This document shows positions 1 through 8,846 of a DNA stretch of 39,878 nucleotides, piece by piece. Positions within the stretch are counted from its first letter, which is position 1, and every line of letters starts with the position of its first letter. This DNA is from Owenweeksia sp. (lineage in GTDB: Bacteria; Bacteroidota; Bacteroidia; Flavobacteriales; Schleiferiaceae): NCBI GenBank assembly GCA_028277105.1, contig JANQHO010000044.1, positions 1 to 39,878 of the forward strand, read 5' to 3'. Made by a program: the position numbers and the translations under genes. Under the pieces are notes generated by a model. It made no database searches, had not been told where the DNA came from, and worked only from the letters and a program-made list of their open reading frames with translations.

Positions 1-693
1 AGTGGTGATACCCAGTCCCTGTAATTTTAAGCGGTTATCCGAGTTATCAGTACTTCTGAAGCGGTATTCCAGGTCGAGATCCAGGTATTCTCCTTCGGGC
101 TGGGTGAAAAGATCGCCCTTATCTATGTCGTAAAAACTGTAGTTATGTCCTAACACCAGCCCTGCTACCAGGTGGAGAGGGGAGATACTGTCCAGAAGCA
201 GATCAAATCCGTAATTAAGAGTGGTGTAAAACCATGATTCATAAGCTGATGGGCCTAAGTTGATGGTTTCCCCGGCAAAGCGCTTATTGCCGAAAAGAGC
301 CAGGGCAGTCAGATCGTTATTGAGACGGCCACCGGAGAGATAACGATTTTCAAAAAAGATGGAATTTCCCTTTTTATAAATATCGAAGACTTCGTAACCC
401 GGCTGATAAAAACCAACTGAAAAACCCGTTTGATAGCCGAAACGGATATTGCCATTGATCGAGTTGAGAAAGTCTTCTTTTACAGCATTGGATAAAAATC
501 CCTGGTTTAAAAAGCCAAATACATCACTGAAAGACAGATCAGAATTTTCCACTCCCCCATAGGCTTTCAGTTCCAGGTAGGGCCTTGTTTTAACGGGAAG
601 TTTTACAATCACACTGTCTGGCACAACCTTTTGCTGGGCTAACAACAGAATTCCTGAAAAAATAAAAAGGAGAAGAAAGCTTATTCTTGTCAT
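1..693 (-). CDS. DUF5723-like outer-membrane protein, N-terminal part (runs off the window)
   Basis: The reverse strand reads open for 231 codons from ATG at 693-691 to the window edge, so the C-terminal part is missing. It starts with a signal peptide (MTRISFLLLFIFSGILLLAQ) followed by aromatic, alternating segments typical of an outer-membrane beta-barrel. Segments near residues 50-110 and 130-170 resemble the DUF5723-type protein at 4486-5859 in order and character (a repeated 'NDL..L..GN' stretch, then 'YGFDLLLDS'). Its ATG overlaps the TGA of the upstream lipoprotein gene in an ATGA junction, so the two are co-transcribed and probably translationally coupled. Role unknown; DUF5723 proteins are Bacteroidota envelope proteins without an assigned function. 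The family assignment is moderate because only half the gene is visible. Confidence 0.7.
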   Translation of the reverse strand, partial: MTRISFLLLFIFSGILLLAQQKVVPDSVIVKLPVKTRPYLELKAYGGVENSDLSFSDVFGFLNQGFLSNAVKEDFLNSINGNIRFGYQTGFSVGFYQPGYEVFDIYKKGNSIFFENRYLSGGRLNNDLTALALFGNKRFAGETINLGPSAYESWFYTTLNYGFDLLLDSISPLHLVAGLVLGHNYSFYDIDKGDLFTQPEGEYLDLDLEYRFRSTDNSDNRLKLQGLGITT

Positions 694-2789
694 TTAGTTC
701 GTAAGGTGAGATCGCCTACCAGCTTGAGATCCATATAATTATCACTGTAAAATTTCACAGCCTGGGAAGTAGGTACAGTAGTGAATGCACTTAAAAACAC
801 CAATTTTGTAGTGTTTTTGAGATTGGCAATTTCGATTTCGGCAAGGGGAAAACTCAAAGTGGATTTAACCATTTGTATGCTCCGACCGTTAGCATCGGTA
901 AGGGCGGGCTCAATTTTGTCGCTGCTGCTGAGAGTATCCAGAATGTTATTTTGTTCATCCAACAAAACAATTTCTACAATTGATTCCAGGGGAAAAGTAT
1001 TTTCCGCTACCAGTCTCAGCTCACCTCTCTGCAACCTTCCTTTGGAATCCAGGTCGAAATAATCAAATTCCGATGTATCGGCCAGTGAAATATTGTTCAA
1101 GGATAGATTAAGAGGAATTTCAGCTGTTAAATAGGTACTTAAACCATATTCGAGAAACACAAACTGGTTGCGGTCGGGTACAGTGGCAAAGGCGTTGGCA
1201 AAAGCATCTACCTCAAAAATAAAACGATCGGGCTGATTTTCGAATAGCTCGTCTATGTTACTATTGCTCTTGTCCAGTTGAAAGGTAGCGATACCGGGAC
1301 TGGGTTTGCTGGTGGTAGGAGAACTCAAAGTGGCCGGTGGAACAGCTATCAACTGACCTAATTGCGCCCAGTTCAGGTCGGCTTGCGGAAGATTGGGTCC
1401 TATCGAAGCTAAACTGTTAAAACGGGCGTGGACCGGAGCACCAAAATAGTTTTCCACTTCAACGGAAAGCTTGAATTCATCGAGATCAAAAGTGCCTCCG
1501 GTGAAACCTTCAAAAAAATCTACAAGAGAGGTATCTTCAGATGAAACCGTGTCTTTGCCCAAATAGCCGAAAGCCCTTTTAGCAGTAAGGTTTAATATAC
1601 CGGTATTGAGATAGATACTGTCTTGCAAAGAGAGGGTAATCAGATTACCACTAGAATCTATCCTGCCTTTTAGAATGGATCCAATGGTATTGAAATCAGG
1701 GCTTGCGACTTTTATACCGCTCAAGTCCAGTGTGTAATCTTCAATTGGCACTTCCACGTATTTAGAGGAAGAACCTCCTGGTGCAGCAGCTGGTAAACTT
1801 TCATTAATGGTTAAAACAGTTCCGTTCAAAGACGCCTTAGGCAAAACGTAATTAAACACTACTATATCTTCAATAGTACTGGTGGCATCAATAAACAACT
1901 TGCCCTCATCAACAACTATCTGTGTCAGTTCAGCGTCATCGAGGTTATCTACTTCACTGTCTGTAGTATCGTTTACAATATTCTGATCGGGAAAAATAGC
2001 AGTTGCCGAGGTAGGTATCAGGTCAGTAATAGTAATTTTTATTTCAAGGGCTTTTGATGTATCAATGGGTACGCTGTTAGGATCGCCAGGGGAGTCAATA
2101 TTTTCCATCACAGCTTTTAGATTTCCTTCCAATACCGTACTGCTGAGGTCTACCGAATCTATGTAAGTAGTATTTGGAGGGATGCTGGCTACATTTCTCA
2201 TCGCCAGAGGTACTCCGCCACTTTGGTTTTCCAAACGGTAACGGATATTGGTGAGTTCTATGGGAAAGTCATTTTTCAGACTTACTATTAGTAAGCCGCT
2301 CTGAAGAGTGATGGTTTGAAAGAATTGAGAAGCGTCAATATTATAGGTTTCCGGCCCAACACCTAAAATAGCCGGTACGTTGGTGGAACCGTTGTGATTA
2401 CTGACAATAATAAGGCCTATGAAACCCCCGGTTGACCTCGCAAATTGTCCCAGGGTGATCTTATTCTCTACGGTGCGGGTACCCAGGTCAATGCTTTGCA
2501 GCTTCACGGTATTGAGAAAGTTGCTGTTGATGGGTTTTATAATTTCATCCAGGGTTAGATCAGACAGGCGGTTGCGATAAACCAAAGATAGTAGACCTTC
2601 ACCATTGGTCGATAGTACGCTGTCTGCTACGATATCTCCAATATCCAAACGCGATTTTAAAATAGGGGTTAAGGTCTGCACATCCCATTCAGCAGGTTGG
2701 GTATCGGGCCGGCAGGCCAAAAACAAAGTACATGTAAAAAATATTATAATGCGTATTATCTTCAAAAGGGATATTTTTGAAACATGCAA
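690..2789 (-). CDS. Large surface lipoprotein of unknown function
   Basis: This 699-residue protein begins with a hydrophobic stretch ending in the lipobox LFLAC (Cys26), so it should be a lipoprotein. There is no further transmembrane segment. The body is rich in Asp, Ser, Thr and beta-type sequence. Its first 100 residues match, in layout, those of the lipoprotein at 2948-4486: both open with 'LT/V.P.L..', then a 'L.DLV/DIV' motif, then a 'I.FR./VYRN' segment with an acidic tail, so the two are likely paralogs. No in-frame ATG lies near the start: TGA is seven codons upstream and the only reasonable initiator is TTG at 2789-2787. It heads an operon with the DUF5723-like gene downstream (4-base overlap). 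Function not recognised. Confidence 0.75.
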   Translation of the reverse strand: MHVSKISLLKIIRIIIFFTCTLFLACRPDTQPAEWDVQTLTPILKSRLDIGDIVADSVLSTNGEGLLSLVYRNRLSDLTLDEIIKPINSNFLNTVKLQSIDLGTRTVENKITLGQFARSTGGFIGLIIVSNHNGSTNVPAILGVGPETYNIDASQFFQTITLQSGLLIVSLKNDFPIELTNIRYRLENQSGGVPLAMRNVASIPPNTTYIDSVDLSSTVLEGNLKAVMENIDSPGDPNSVPIDTSKALEIKITITDLIPTSATAIFPDQNIVNDTTDSEVDNLDDAELTQIVVDEGKLFIDATSTIEDIVVFNYVLPKASLNGTVLTINESLPAAAPGGSSSKYVEVPIEDYTLDLSGIKVASPDFNTIGSILKGRIDSSGNLITLSLQDSIYLNTGILNLTAKRAFGYLGKDTVSSEDTSLVDFFEGFTGGTFDLDEFKLSVEVENYFGAPVHARFNSLASIGPNLPQADLNWAQLGQLIAVPPATLSSPTTSKPSPGIATFQLDKSNSNIDELFENQPDRFIFEVDAFANAFATVPDRNQFVFLEYGLSTYLTAEIPLNLSLNNISLADTSEFDYFDLDSKGRLQRGELRLVAENTFPLESIVEIVLLDEQNNILDTLSSSDKIEPALTDANGRSIQMVKSTLSFPLAEIEIANLKNTTKLVFLSAFTTVPTSQAVKFYSDNYMDLKLVGDLTLRTK

Positions 2790-2850
2790 TATAGAAAACA
2801 GCCATCAATAGCAAAATATAGCATTAGTGGCAGTAATTCATATTCTTGAG

Positions 2851-2869
2851 ATAGAATGATAAATTCTAT
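2851..2869. promoter_or_regulatory. Inverted repeat between the two divergent lipoprotein operons
   Basis: ATAGAAT, five bases, then ATTCTAT make a perfect 7-bp inverted repeat. It sits in the 158-bp gap between the divergent starts at 2789 and 2948, upstream of the rightward promoter-like box. It could bind a dimeric regulator of both modules; this is inference, and AT-rich repeats of this size also arise by chance. Confidence 0.35.
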
Positions 2870-2883
2870 TTTGCAATAATATA

Positions 2884-2914
2884 ATTGTTGTTGTTTGATA
2901 ATCAATTATATTTG
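2884..2914 (+). promoter_or_regulatory. Bacteroidota-type promoter for the rightward lipoprotein operon
   Basis: TATATTTG at 2907-2914 matches the TAnnTTTG minus-7 box exactly. ATTG at 2884-2887 lies 19 bases upstream and fits a weak minus-33 TTTG/TTG box. The box is 33 bases before the ATG at 2948, which agrees with a short leader. Confidence 0.6.
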
Positions 2915-2947
2915 TTCTTAATAAACCTTAACCATTATCTCAGATTC

Positions 2948-4486
2948 ATGCGGAAAGCCGTTATCCTGTCTTTTTTGTTTGTGGCTATTATTTCCTGTTC
3001 GCGCGACAAGATCGACTTTGATATGATAGATGATCTCACTGTAAGTCCTGGTTTGCAGGTTCCGGTAGCAAGAGCCACCCTCACTCTAAATGATCTGGTA
3101 GTAGAAGATTCCAATTTAACTGTTGATCCCGATAATGCCTTGAGGATTATCTTCCGGGAAGATAGTTTGTTCAGTTTTTCCGCTACTGATTTTGTTGATA
3201 TTCCCGTGCAGGACCCCGTTGGGGTTCCCCTTGTATCGGGAGGCCCTCCTGTGGATCTGGATATTGACTTGGGTACTCTAGGAGGAGTTGAGCTTACCCA
3301 GGCAATATTTGACGAAGGTTATTTCAAATATGATATTTCCTCGGATTCAGTTTATTCCTTTGACGTTGGGATAAGGATAGCCTTTGTAAATGCTACTTTG
3401 AATAGTGTTACTTTCGATACTGTTGTTACTCTTCCTTCAGGTACAGTATTCTATGCTGACTCAATTGATATTTCAGGCCTTGATTTTGATTTTAGTAACG
3501 GAGGAACGACATTCAATTACATCGGAGTCAGAATAGAGCTGGATAACCCAGGTTCTGTTCCTCCCGGTAAAATATTCAGTTTCAATATTCAGTTTTCCGG
3601 TATTCAAATAGAACAGGCCAACGGGTTCTTTGGCCAACGCAATATCAATATACCTTCGGGTCAGTTTGACTTTAATATAGCGGGTTTGGAAAATTTTACG
3701 GATGGTTTCTTCTTGGCCAACCCCACTATCAATCTTATTGCTGCCTCATCAATTGGGGCGGGCTTACAGTTAGATCTCGACCTGGACGGTGTAAATGCTG
3801 ACGGGGATATATCCTCTCTTAATGCAGACCCCATTGTAATTAATAGAGCAACCACTATTAATCAGTTTGACACCAGTATCATTGCCATTAATAATACCAA
3901 TTCACAGATTGTAGACTTCCTGGCCAGTTTACCGCAGCAAATCCTGTATTCCGGTGAAGCCTTATTAAATCCCAGCACTACTACACCTACTAATTTTATT
4001 ACCAAAGACAGCAAGGTAGTTATGGGGGTTGAATTAGACCTGCCATTGGAAATAAGCGCTTCTGATATGAAAATTGAAGAAACCATAGACGACTTTAGAC
4101 TGGCTCAGGATGACAACGCTGATTTTGTTGAATCATTGACATTGTTTTTTAAGACCTTCAGTACCTTTCCCTTTGATGTTGATGTCAATGTCGCTTTCCT
4201 GGATTCTTTGAGTGGGGACAGTATTGAAGGGGTTAATATTCCTCTCCTTACTCCAGCTCCGGTAGATGGTAATGGAAGGGTTACCCAACGTGTTACCTCT
4301 GATTTCAATATTGCATTTGAGCAAAGCCAGATTGATGGTTTAATGAGAGCTAATAAATTGAGGATAAGCGCGAGGGTGAATACAGCAAATAACGGACAGC
4401 AGGTAGTTAAGCTTTATACTGATTACGAGCTGGAGTTAAGACTGGCGGCAAAAACCAAAATTAACTACAACCTAAGCAACGATTGA
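2948..4486 (+). CDS. Surface lipoprotein, paralog of the divergent one
   Basis: From ATG at 2948 the product has 512 residues and a classical lipoprotein signal (MRKAVILSFLFVAIISC, Cys17 acylated). The reading frame stays open further upstream, but that would place 21 odd residues before the signal and would overlap the promoter box, so 2948 was chosen. The protein is acidic, has many Asp/Asn-rich beta-type segments and no other membrane span. Its N-terminal layout resembles the lipoprotein encoded at 690-2789. The stop TGA overlaps the next ATG by one base (TGATG), so it is coupled to the DUF5723 gene. The constant pairing of a lipoprotein with a barrel-type protein suggests an outer-membrane complex; the function is not known to me. 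Confidence 0.8.
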   Translation: MRKAVILSFLFVAIISCSRDKIDFDMIDDLTVSPGLQVPVARATLTLNDLVVEDSNLTVDPDNALRIIFREDSLFSFSATDFVDIPVQDPVGVPLVSGGPPVDLDIDLGTLGGVELTQAIFDEGYFKYDISSDSVYSFDVGIRIAFVNATLNSVTFDTVVTLPSGTVFYADSIDISGLDFDFSNGGTTFNYIGVRIELDNPGSVPPGKIFSFNIQFSGIQIEQANGFFGQRNINIPSGQFDFNIAGLENFTDGFFLANPTINLIAASSIGAGLQLDLDLDGVNADGDISSLNADPIVINRATTINQFDTSIIAINNTNSQIVDFLASLPQQILYSGEALLNPSTTTPTNFITKDSKVVMGVELDLPLEISASDMKIEETIDDFRLAQDDNADFVESLTLFFKTFSTFPFDVDVNVAFLDSLSGDSIEGVNIPLLTPAPVDGNGRVTQRVTSDFNIAFEQSQIDGLMRANKLRISARVNTANNGQQVVKLYTDYELELRLAAKTKINYNLSND

Positions 4487-5859
4487 TGATGAAAGCTGTA
4501 AAATTATCCCTGGCCCTTTTTCTCATTGCTAACCTGGCTCATTCCCAGTCTGATCTTATTCTGTACAATTTTAATGCTGTACCGCAATCACTGCATGTAA
4601 ATCCGGCTATGCCTCAGCAAACCAAATTATGGGTGGGCATACCCGTACTTTCGGGATATAGTTTGCACTACCACAATGACGGTTTTAAACTGATCGACCT
4701 TTTTGAAAGAGGAACTGATATTAATGCCAACTTCTATAATTTGCTCGACAGACTCAGTCCTGAAAATCAAATTATTATCAGTCAGTCGATGGATCTGTTG
4801 GGAATTGGCTTTGAATTGGGCCCTCATGGTTTTATCACCTTTGGAGCTACCCAGAACGTAGATTACAGGATGGATTACCCTGCTGACCTGTTGCGCCTTA
4901 TCTTTGAAGGAAACGACAGGCAAAGCCAATATAACCTGAATACTTTTGACTATGAGTTGATCTCTAGGACGAACTTCTACGTGGGATACCAGCACAAATT
5001 GTTAAATGATAAATTAACTGTTGGCGGTAGGCTGAAGTATATCATTGGCCAGCAACACGCTTATGTGGACAGGTTTAATGCGGCTGTTTCTACCGATCCT
5101 AATTTAGATTCCCTTAGCATAGTTACGGATATAAGAGTGAGAACCTCTGGTCCTGCTGAGCTAATAGATAATTCCGATGATCTCGATCCGTTTTCTTTAG
5201 CCTTTCCCGGTAACAGCGGCTTTGCTGTAGACCTGGGTGCTAATTATAAAATCACTAAAAAACTCTCCGCCAGTTTTAGCGTATTGGACATCGGCAGTAT
5301 TAACTGGAGTGACAACAACCGGGACTACGTAAGCTCCGGTGAATTTCATTTTAAAGGCATTGAAGCCGATCTCAGTGATGATGATATAGGTAACTCTTAC
5401 GATAATATAGTAGACAGCCTGGAAGCAGCCTTTGACTTCAAAGAACAGGATGGTAATAGCTATTCCAAGGCGCTGATGTCCAGGATATTCTTAGGGGTAA
5501 ACTATGATTTTACTCCTAAACACAGCGTAGGGTTATTATATCACAGTCGGATCTGGAACGGAGAAGCCTTCCACGACTACAGTTTAAATTACGTAGGCCG
5601 TTTGTCCAGAGCCTTTCAGTTTACCACTTCTTATTCTATAATTAACGGTACCTACAACAACATAGGAGCAGGCTTTGATGTGAAGATGGGCCCTGTTCAG
5701 ATCTATATGATGACGGAAAACTTTCTGGGAGTTATGTTCTATGAAAATCTCCAAACCACCAGTTTTAAGTTTGGTATAAACCTTACCTTTTATGGCAAAA
5801 AAGAAAAACCGAGAATAGAAGAGCCGACTGCTGTTCCATTTGATGATGATAACTTATGA
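4486..5859 (+). CDS. DUF5723 family outer-membrane protein
   Basis: The 457-residue product starts with a signal peptide cut after 'AHS' and continues with 'LILYNFNAVPQSLHVNPA', the hallmark opening of DUF5723 proteins of Bacteroidota. Later segments ('NDKLTVGGRLKYIIG', repeated aromatic-ended strands, 'FKFGINLTFYGKK' near the end) look like an outer-membrane beta-barrel related to the PorP/SprF or FadL-like folds. The start is the ATG at 4486 in a TGATG junction; a second ATG follows at once. It is the middle gene of a lipoprotein - DUF5723 - lipoprotein operon and ends in an ATGA junction with an upstream candidate start of the third gene. Function is unassigned; a channel or structural surface role is inference. 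Confidence 0.82.
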   Translation: MMKAVKLSLALFLIANLAHSQSDLILYNFNAVPQSLHVNPAMPQQTKLWVGIPVLSGYSLHYHNDGFKLIDLFERGTDINANFYNLLDRLSPENQIIISQSMDLLGIGFELGPHGFITFGATQNVDYRMDYPADLLRLIFEGNDRQSQYNLNTFDYELISRTNFYVGYQHKLLNDKLTVGGRLKYIIGQQHAYVDRFNAAVSTDPNLDSLSIVTDIRVRTSGPAELIDNSDDLDPFSLAFPGNSGFAVDLGANYKITKKLSASFSVLDIGSINWSDNNRDYVSSGEFHFKGIEADLSDDDIGNSYDNIVDSLEAAFDFKEQDGNSYSKALMSRIFLGVNYDFTPKHSVGLLYHSRIWNGEAFHDYSLNYVGRLSRAFQFTTSYSIINGTYNNIGAGFDVKMGPVQIYMMTENFLGVMFYENLQTTSFKFGINLTFYGKKEKPRIEEPTAVPFDDDNL

Positions 5860-5906
5860 TACTTTCTAATCCAATAAGTCCAGTTAATAATTTTAAATCT
5901 CAAACC

Positions 5907-6746
5907 ATGAAAATTTCTAACATTAAATTCTATGTACTTGCCGGTTTTTTGGCACTTACAGCCTGTGAAGGTGAAGAAGATCCTTTTAATACTGATGGGT
6001 CAGGATTTGAGTCTCAATTGGCCCAACTATACGTTGATGCGGAAGCCCTTGCTACCAATATTTACAATCGCGTTGACGTAGCTCTCAGAGACAGTGTTTT
6101 GAACGCTACCGATTCTGCCATGATAGACGGTGCCAAAGTTACCCGCAGTGGCAGCACGGTTACCATTGATTTTGGAAATGGTGTTACCGGTAGTGACGGT
6201 AAGGTACGCAAAGGGAATATCTCCATTACTGAAACCGGGAGCTATATGGTAGCTAATGGTAGTGCTACCGCTGTTCTAAACAATTTTTCAGTTGATGACG
6301 AGCCCGTTGCCGGTTCAGTAACAGCTGCCAACCAGGGTAATGACTCTATTCTTATAACAGTTAATAACCTCAATTATAATAACGAGTTTACTTTTCAGTC
6401 CACCAAAACGGTTGTTTGGGAGTCAGGTTTTAATACGCCCAATGATGATAGCGATGACCGTTATAATTTGAATGGTAATGGCAGCGGAACAGAAACGGTT
6501 GCTTCCAATATGGTTGTTGCTAATATTAGCAATAACTTGGTATTTGACCGCATCTGTGAGCATGGGGTTACAGAAGGAAAAATAGATCTCACCCTCTCCG
6601 GAGACAGTGTGAAATATGATAATGTAGGAGTAGATTTCATCGCTGGGGACGGTGCCAATTCTGATGGTTGTGATAATTTAATGAGGATCACTGTCAATCA
6701 GAACGGAACCGAAATAACAGTTACCCGTCAATTTTCAGGATTCTAA
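5907..6746 (+). CDS. Lipoprotein of unknown function, third gene of the DUF5723 operon
   Basis: The 279-residue product has a lipoprotein signal (MKISNIKFYVLAGFLALTAC, Cys20) followed by an acidic 'EGEED' stretch, a pattern that in Bacteroidota often marks export of lipoproteins to the cell surface. The rest is low in charge, rich in Gly, Asn, Ser and Val, and looks like a beta-sandwich. An in-frame ATG at 5856 overlaps the previous stop, but it would put 17 residues before the signal, so 5907 is preferred. I recognise no family. It is the last gene of the rightward operon and is followed by a terminator-like hairpin that lies inside rarA. It has no visible counterpart in the leftward module, which runs off the window. 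Confidence 0.75.
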   Translation: MKISNIKFYVLAGFLALTACEGEEDPFNTDGSGFESQLAQLYVDAEALATNIYNRVDVALRDSVLNATDSAMIDGAKVTRSGSTVTIDFGNGVTGSDGKVRKGNISITETGSYMVANGSATAVLNNFSVDDEPVAGSVTAANQGNDSILITVNNLNYNNEFTFQSTKTVVWESGFNTPNDDSDDRYNLNGNGSGTETVASNMVVANISNNLVFDRICEHGVTEGKIDLTLSGDSVKYDNVGVDFIAGDGANSDGCDNLMRITVNQNGTEITVTRQFSGF

Positions 6747-6754
6747 AAAACATT

Positions 6755-8026
6755 TCAATAATTGTACTTGGGCCAGCGGTTTTTTAAAAAATCCCTGGCC
6801 CTTTTTTCTTTCTCATTATTTCCAGGCTCATAGAATTTCTGTCCACTTATTTCTTCCGGTAAATATTCCTGGTCAGCAAAGTTGCTGTCATACGAGTGAG
6901 AATACTGGTAATCTTTACCATAGCCCAGTTCTTTCATGAGTTTGGTTGGAGCATTTCGCAAATGCAGCGGAACAGGCAAGTCGCCCGATTGGCGTACTTC
7001 TTCCTGTGCTTTTCCAATAGCCTGATAACTGGCGTTACTTTTAGGTGAAGTAGCGAGGTAAACGGTACATTGGGATAGAATGATCCGGCTTTCGGGCCAG
7101 CCAATTTTCTTTACAGCGTCAAAGGTGGAATTTGCCAGGAGTAATGCATTAGGGTTGGCATTGCCAATATCTTCAGCTGCCAGGATCAAGAGCCTGCGAG
7201 CTATGAAATCAGGATCTTCACCACCTTCTATCATACGTGCCAGCCAGTAAACTCCGGCATTGGGATCACTTCCCCTGATAGATTTGATGAAAGCAGAGAT
7301 AATATCATAGTGCTGTTCGCCCTGTTTATCGTAAAGAGCTGGGCGGTTCTTGAGTATTTGCTCCACCAGTTCATTGGTAATAGTATCTCCTTCTTCAATA
7401 TTTCCAGCCGTAAGTTCCAGTGTATTCAACAGCTTCCGGGCGTCACCACCGGAATGCCTTAAAAGAGCCTGGTCTTCCTGTACACGGATCTTTCTGTCTT
7501 TTAACCATTTGTCATTGGCCAGGGCCCGCTGATACATTTTTTGCAGATCTTCTTTTCCCAGCGATTTGAGAATGTAAACCTGGCATCTTGACAAAAGGGC
7601 AGAAATTACTTCAAAGCTCGGGTTTTCGGTAGTGGCCCCAATAAGGGTAATAATCCCTTTTTCCACGGCTCCCAATAAGCTGTCTTGCTGCGACTTACTG
7701 AAACGATGTATCTCATCAATAAATAATATAGGAGTATTGCTTCCCGCAAAAAGCCCTTTTTCTTCTGCCTTTTTTATGACATCTCTTACTTCTTTAACGC
7801 CTGAATTTATGGCACTAAGGGTATAGAAAGGCCGTTCAGCTGTCTGGGCAATTAAACCTGCCAACGTAGTTTTGCCAACTCCCGGTGGCCCCCAAAAAAT
7901 AAGGGAAGGGACGATTTTTTTATCCAGTAATTTTCTCAGCGAACCATCTTTTCCCAAGAGCTCCTCCTGTCCGATAAATTCATCAAAAGAAGTTGGCCTC
8001 ATTCTTTCAGCCAATGGTGCAGCCAT
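6755..8026 (-). CDS. rarA: Replication-associated recombination protein A (RarA/MgsA), AAA ATPase
   Basis: The 423-residue protein has the RarA order: the N-terminal 'PLAERMRPTSFDEFIGQ' box, Walker A GPPGVGKT at 46-53, Walker B LFIDEIH at 101-107, the sensor-1 'IGATTENPSF' block, and a C-terminal half with 'GGDARKLLNTLE' and 'RGSDPNAGVYWLARM'. RarA is a clamp-loader-like ATPase that acts at stalled replication forks with SSB. The length is close to the family norm. The gene is transcribed towards the DUF5723 operon and its last codons contain that operon's terminator-like hairpin. It is divergent from the rhomboid gene across a 49-bp gap. The identification is firm. Confidence 0.97.
   Translation of the reverse strand: MAAPLAERMRPTSFDEFIGQEELLGKDGSLRKLLDKKIVPSLIFWGPPGVGKTTLAGLIAQTAERPFYTLSAINSGVKEVRDVIKKAEEKGLFAGSNTPILFIDEIHRFSKSQQDSLLGAVEKGIITLIGATTENPSFEVISALLSRCQVYILKSLGKEDLQKMYQRALANDKWLKDRKIRVQEDQALLRHSGGDARKLLNTLELTAGNIEEGDTITNELVEQILKNRPALYDKQGEQHYDIISAFIKSIRGSDPNAGVYWLARMIEGGEDPDFIARRLLILAAEDIGNANPNALLLANSTFDAVKKIGWPESRIILSQCTVYLATSPKSNASYQAIGKAQEEVRQSGDLPVPLHLRNAPTKLMKELGYGKDYQYSHSYDSNFADQEYLPEEISGQKFYEPGNNEKEKRARDFLKNRWPKYNY
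6770..6807 (+). terminator. Rho-independent terminator for the rightward operon, embedded in the 3' end of rarA
   Basis: GGGCCAG at 6770-6776 pairs with CTGGCCC at 6795-6801. The inner part (GG, six T, six A, T, CC) can extend the stem, and six T follow at 6802-6807. The hairpin starts 23 bases after the stop of the last lipoprotein gene and occupies the final codons of convergent rarA. Confidence 0.65.
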
Positions 8027-8075
8027 AGTTTATAAATTTTAAAACAAGGTAAAAGTAGTACATTTAATATCCGAG

Positions 8076-8846
8076 ATGAACACCTATCACGACCCTCAGG
8101 AAGAAACAAAGTCTAAGGCTCTTAAACGCTCAAGATCATATATTTATACTCCATTTTATTTTATAGTTCTCATATGGTTTGTTTTTTGGCTGGATAACCG
8201 CTTCAGCCTTGATCTTTACACTCATGGGATTTATCCCCTGCATTTTAAGGGTTTGCAGGGTATAATTTTTACTCCTCTCATCCATGGTAATCTTACCCAT
8301 TTGGCCAATAATACTATTCCCCTAATAGTTTTGGGAGCCGGGTTGTATTATTTCTATCCAAGAATCGCTAATACAGTAGCGTTGATATCGTGGGGCAGCT
8401 CGGGTTTGGTAGTCTGGCTTATAGGCCGGGAAAGCTTTCATATAGGGGCATCGGGCCTCATCTATGCCCTGGCTGGGTTCATTTTTTTAAGCGGTGTTTT
8501 AAGAAGGCAAGCCAATTTGCTAGCCCTTTCACTTTTGGTAGTCTTTCTTTACGGAAGTTTAGTATGGGGCTTATTTCCCATAGAAGAAACCATTAGTTGG
8601 GAGGCTCATCTGGCTGGTTTTATGAGCGGCTTTGCCCTGGCTATATATTACAGGAAAACCGGGCCTCAAAGAAGAACATACAGCTGGGAGTTAGAAGAGG
8701 AAGAGAATGAGGAAGTTGAAGAAATTTTTGTCGAAGAAGAGGATCACAAAGGTGATGACGGAAATGAAGTGTGGAGCCAGTATGCCAACAGCAAACACGG
8801 TATAAGGTATATTTACAAAACTAAACCTAAGGATAAGCAAGAATGA
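8076..8846 (+). CDS. Rhomboid-family intramembrane serine protease
   Basis: The 256-residue protein has about six transmembrane segments between residues 25 and 190. It carries the rhomboid signatures: 'HGNLTHLANN' with the HxxxN motif (His75, Asn79), the nucleophile motif GASG with Ser126, and the catalytic His178 in 'EAHLAG'. Rhomboids cleave single-pass membrane proteins within the bilayer; the substrate here is unknown. The C-terminal 65 residues form a very acidic cytoplasmic tail (runs of Glu at 210-235), which is extra to the minimal core. TACATTTA at 8059-8066 is one base from a TAnnTTTG box. The gene overlaps the next one in an ATGA junction, so it heads a three-gene operon. Confidence 0.92.
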   Translation: MNTYHDPQEETKSKALKRSRSYIYTPFYFIVLIWFVFWLDNRFSLDLYTHGIYPLHFKGLQGIIFTPLIHGNLTHLANNTIPLIVLGAGLYYFYPRIANTVALISWGSSGLVVWLIGRESFHIGASGLIYALAGFIFLSGVLRRQANLLALSLLVVFLYGSLVWGLFPIEETISWEAHLAGFMSGFALAIYYRKTGPQRRTYSWELEEEENEEVEEIFVEEEDHKGDDGNEVWSQYANSKHGIRYIYKTKPKDKQE

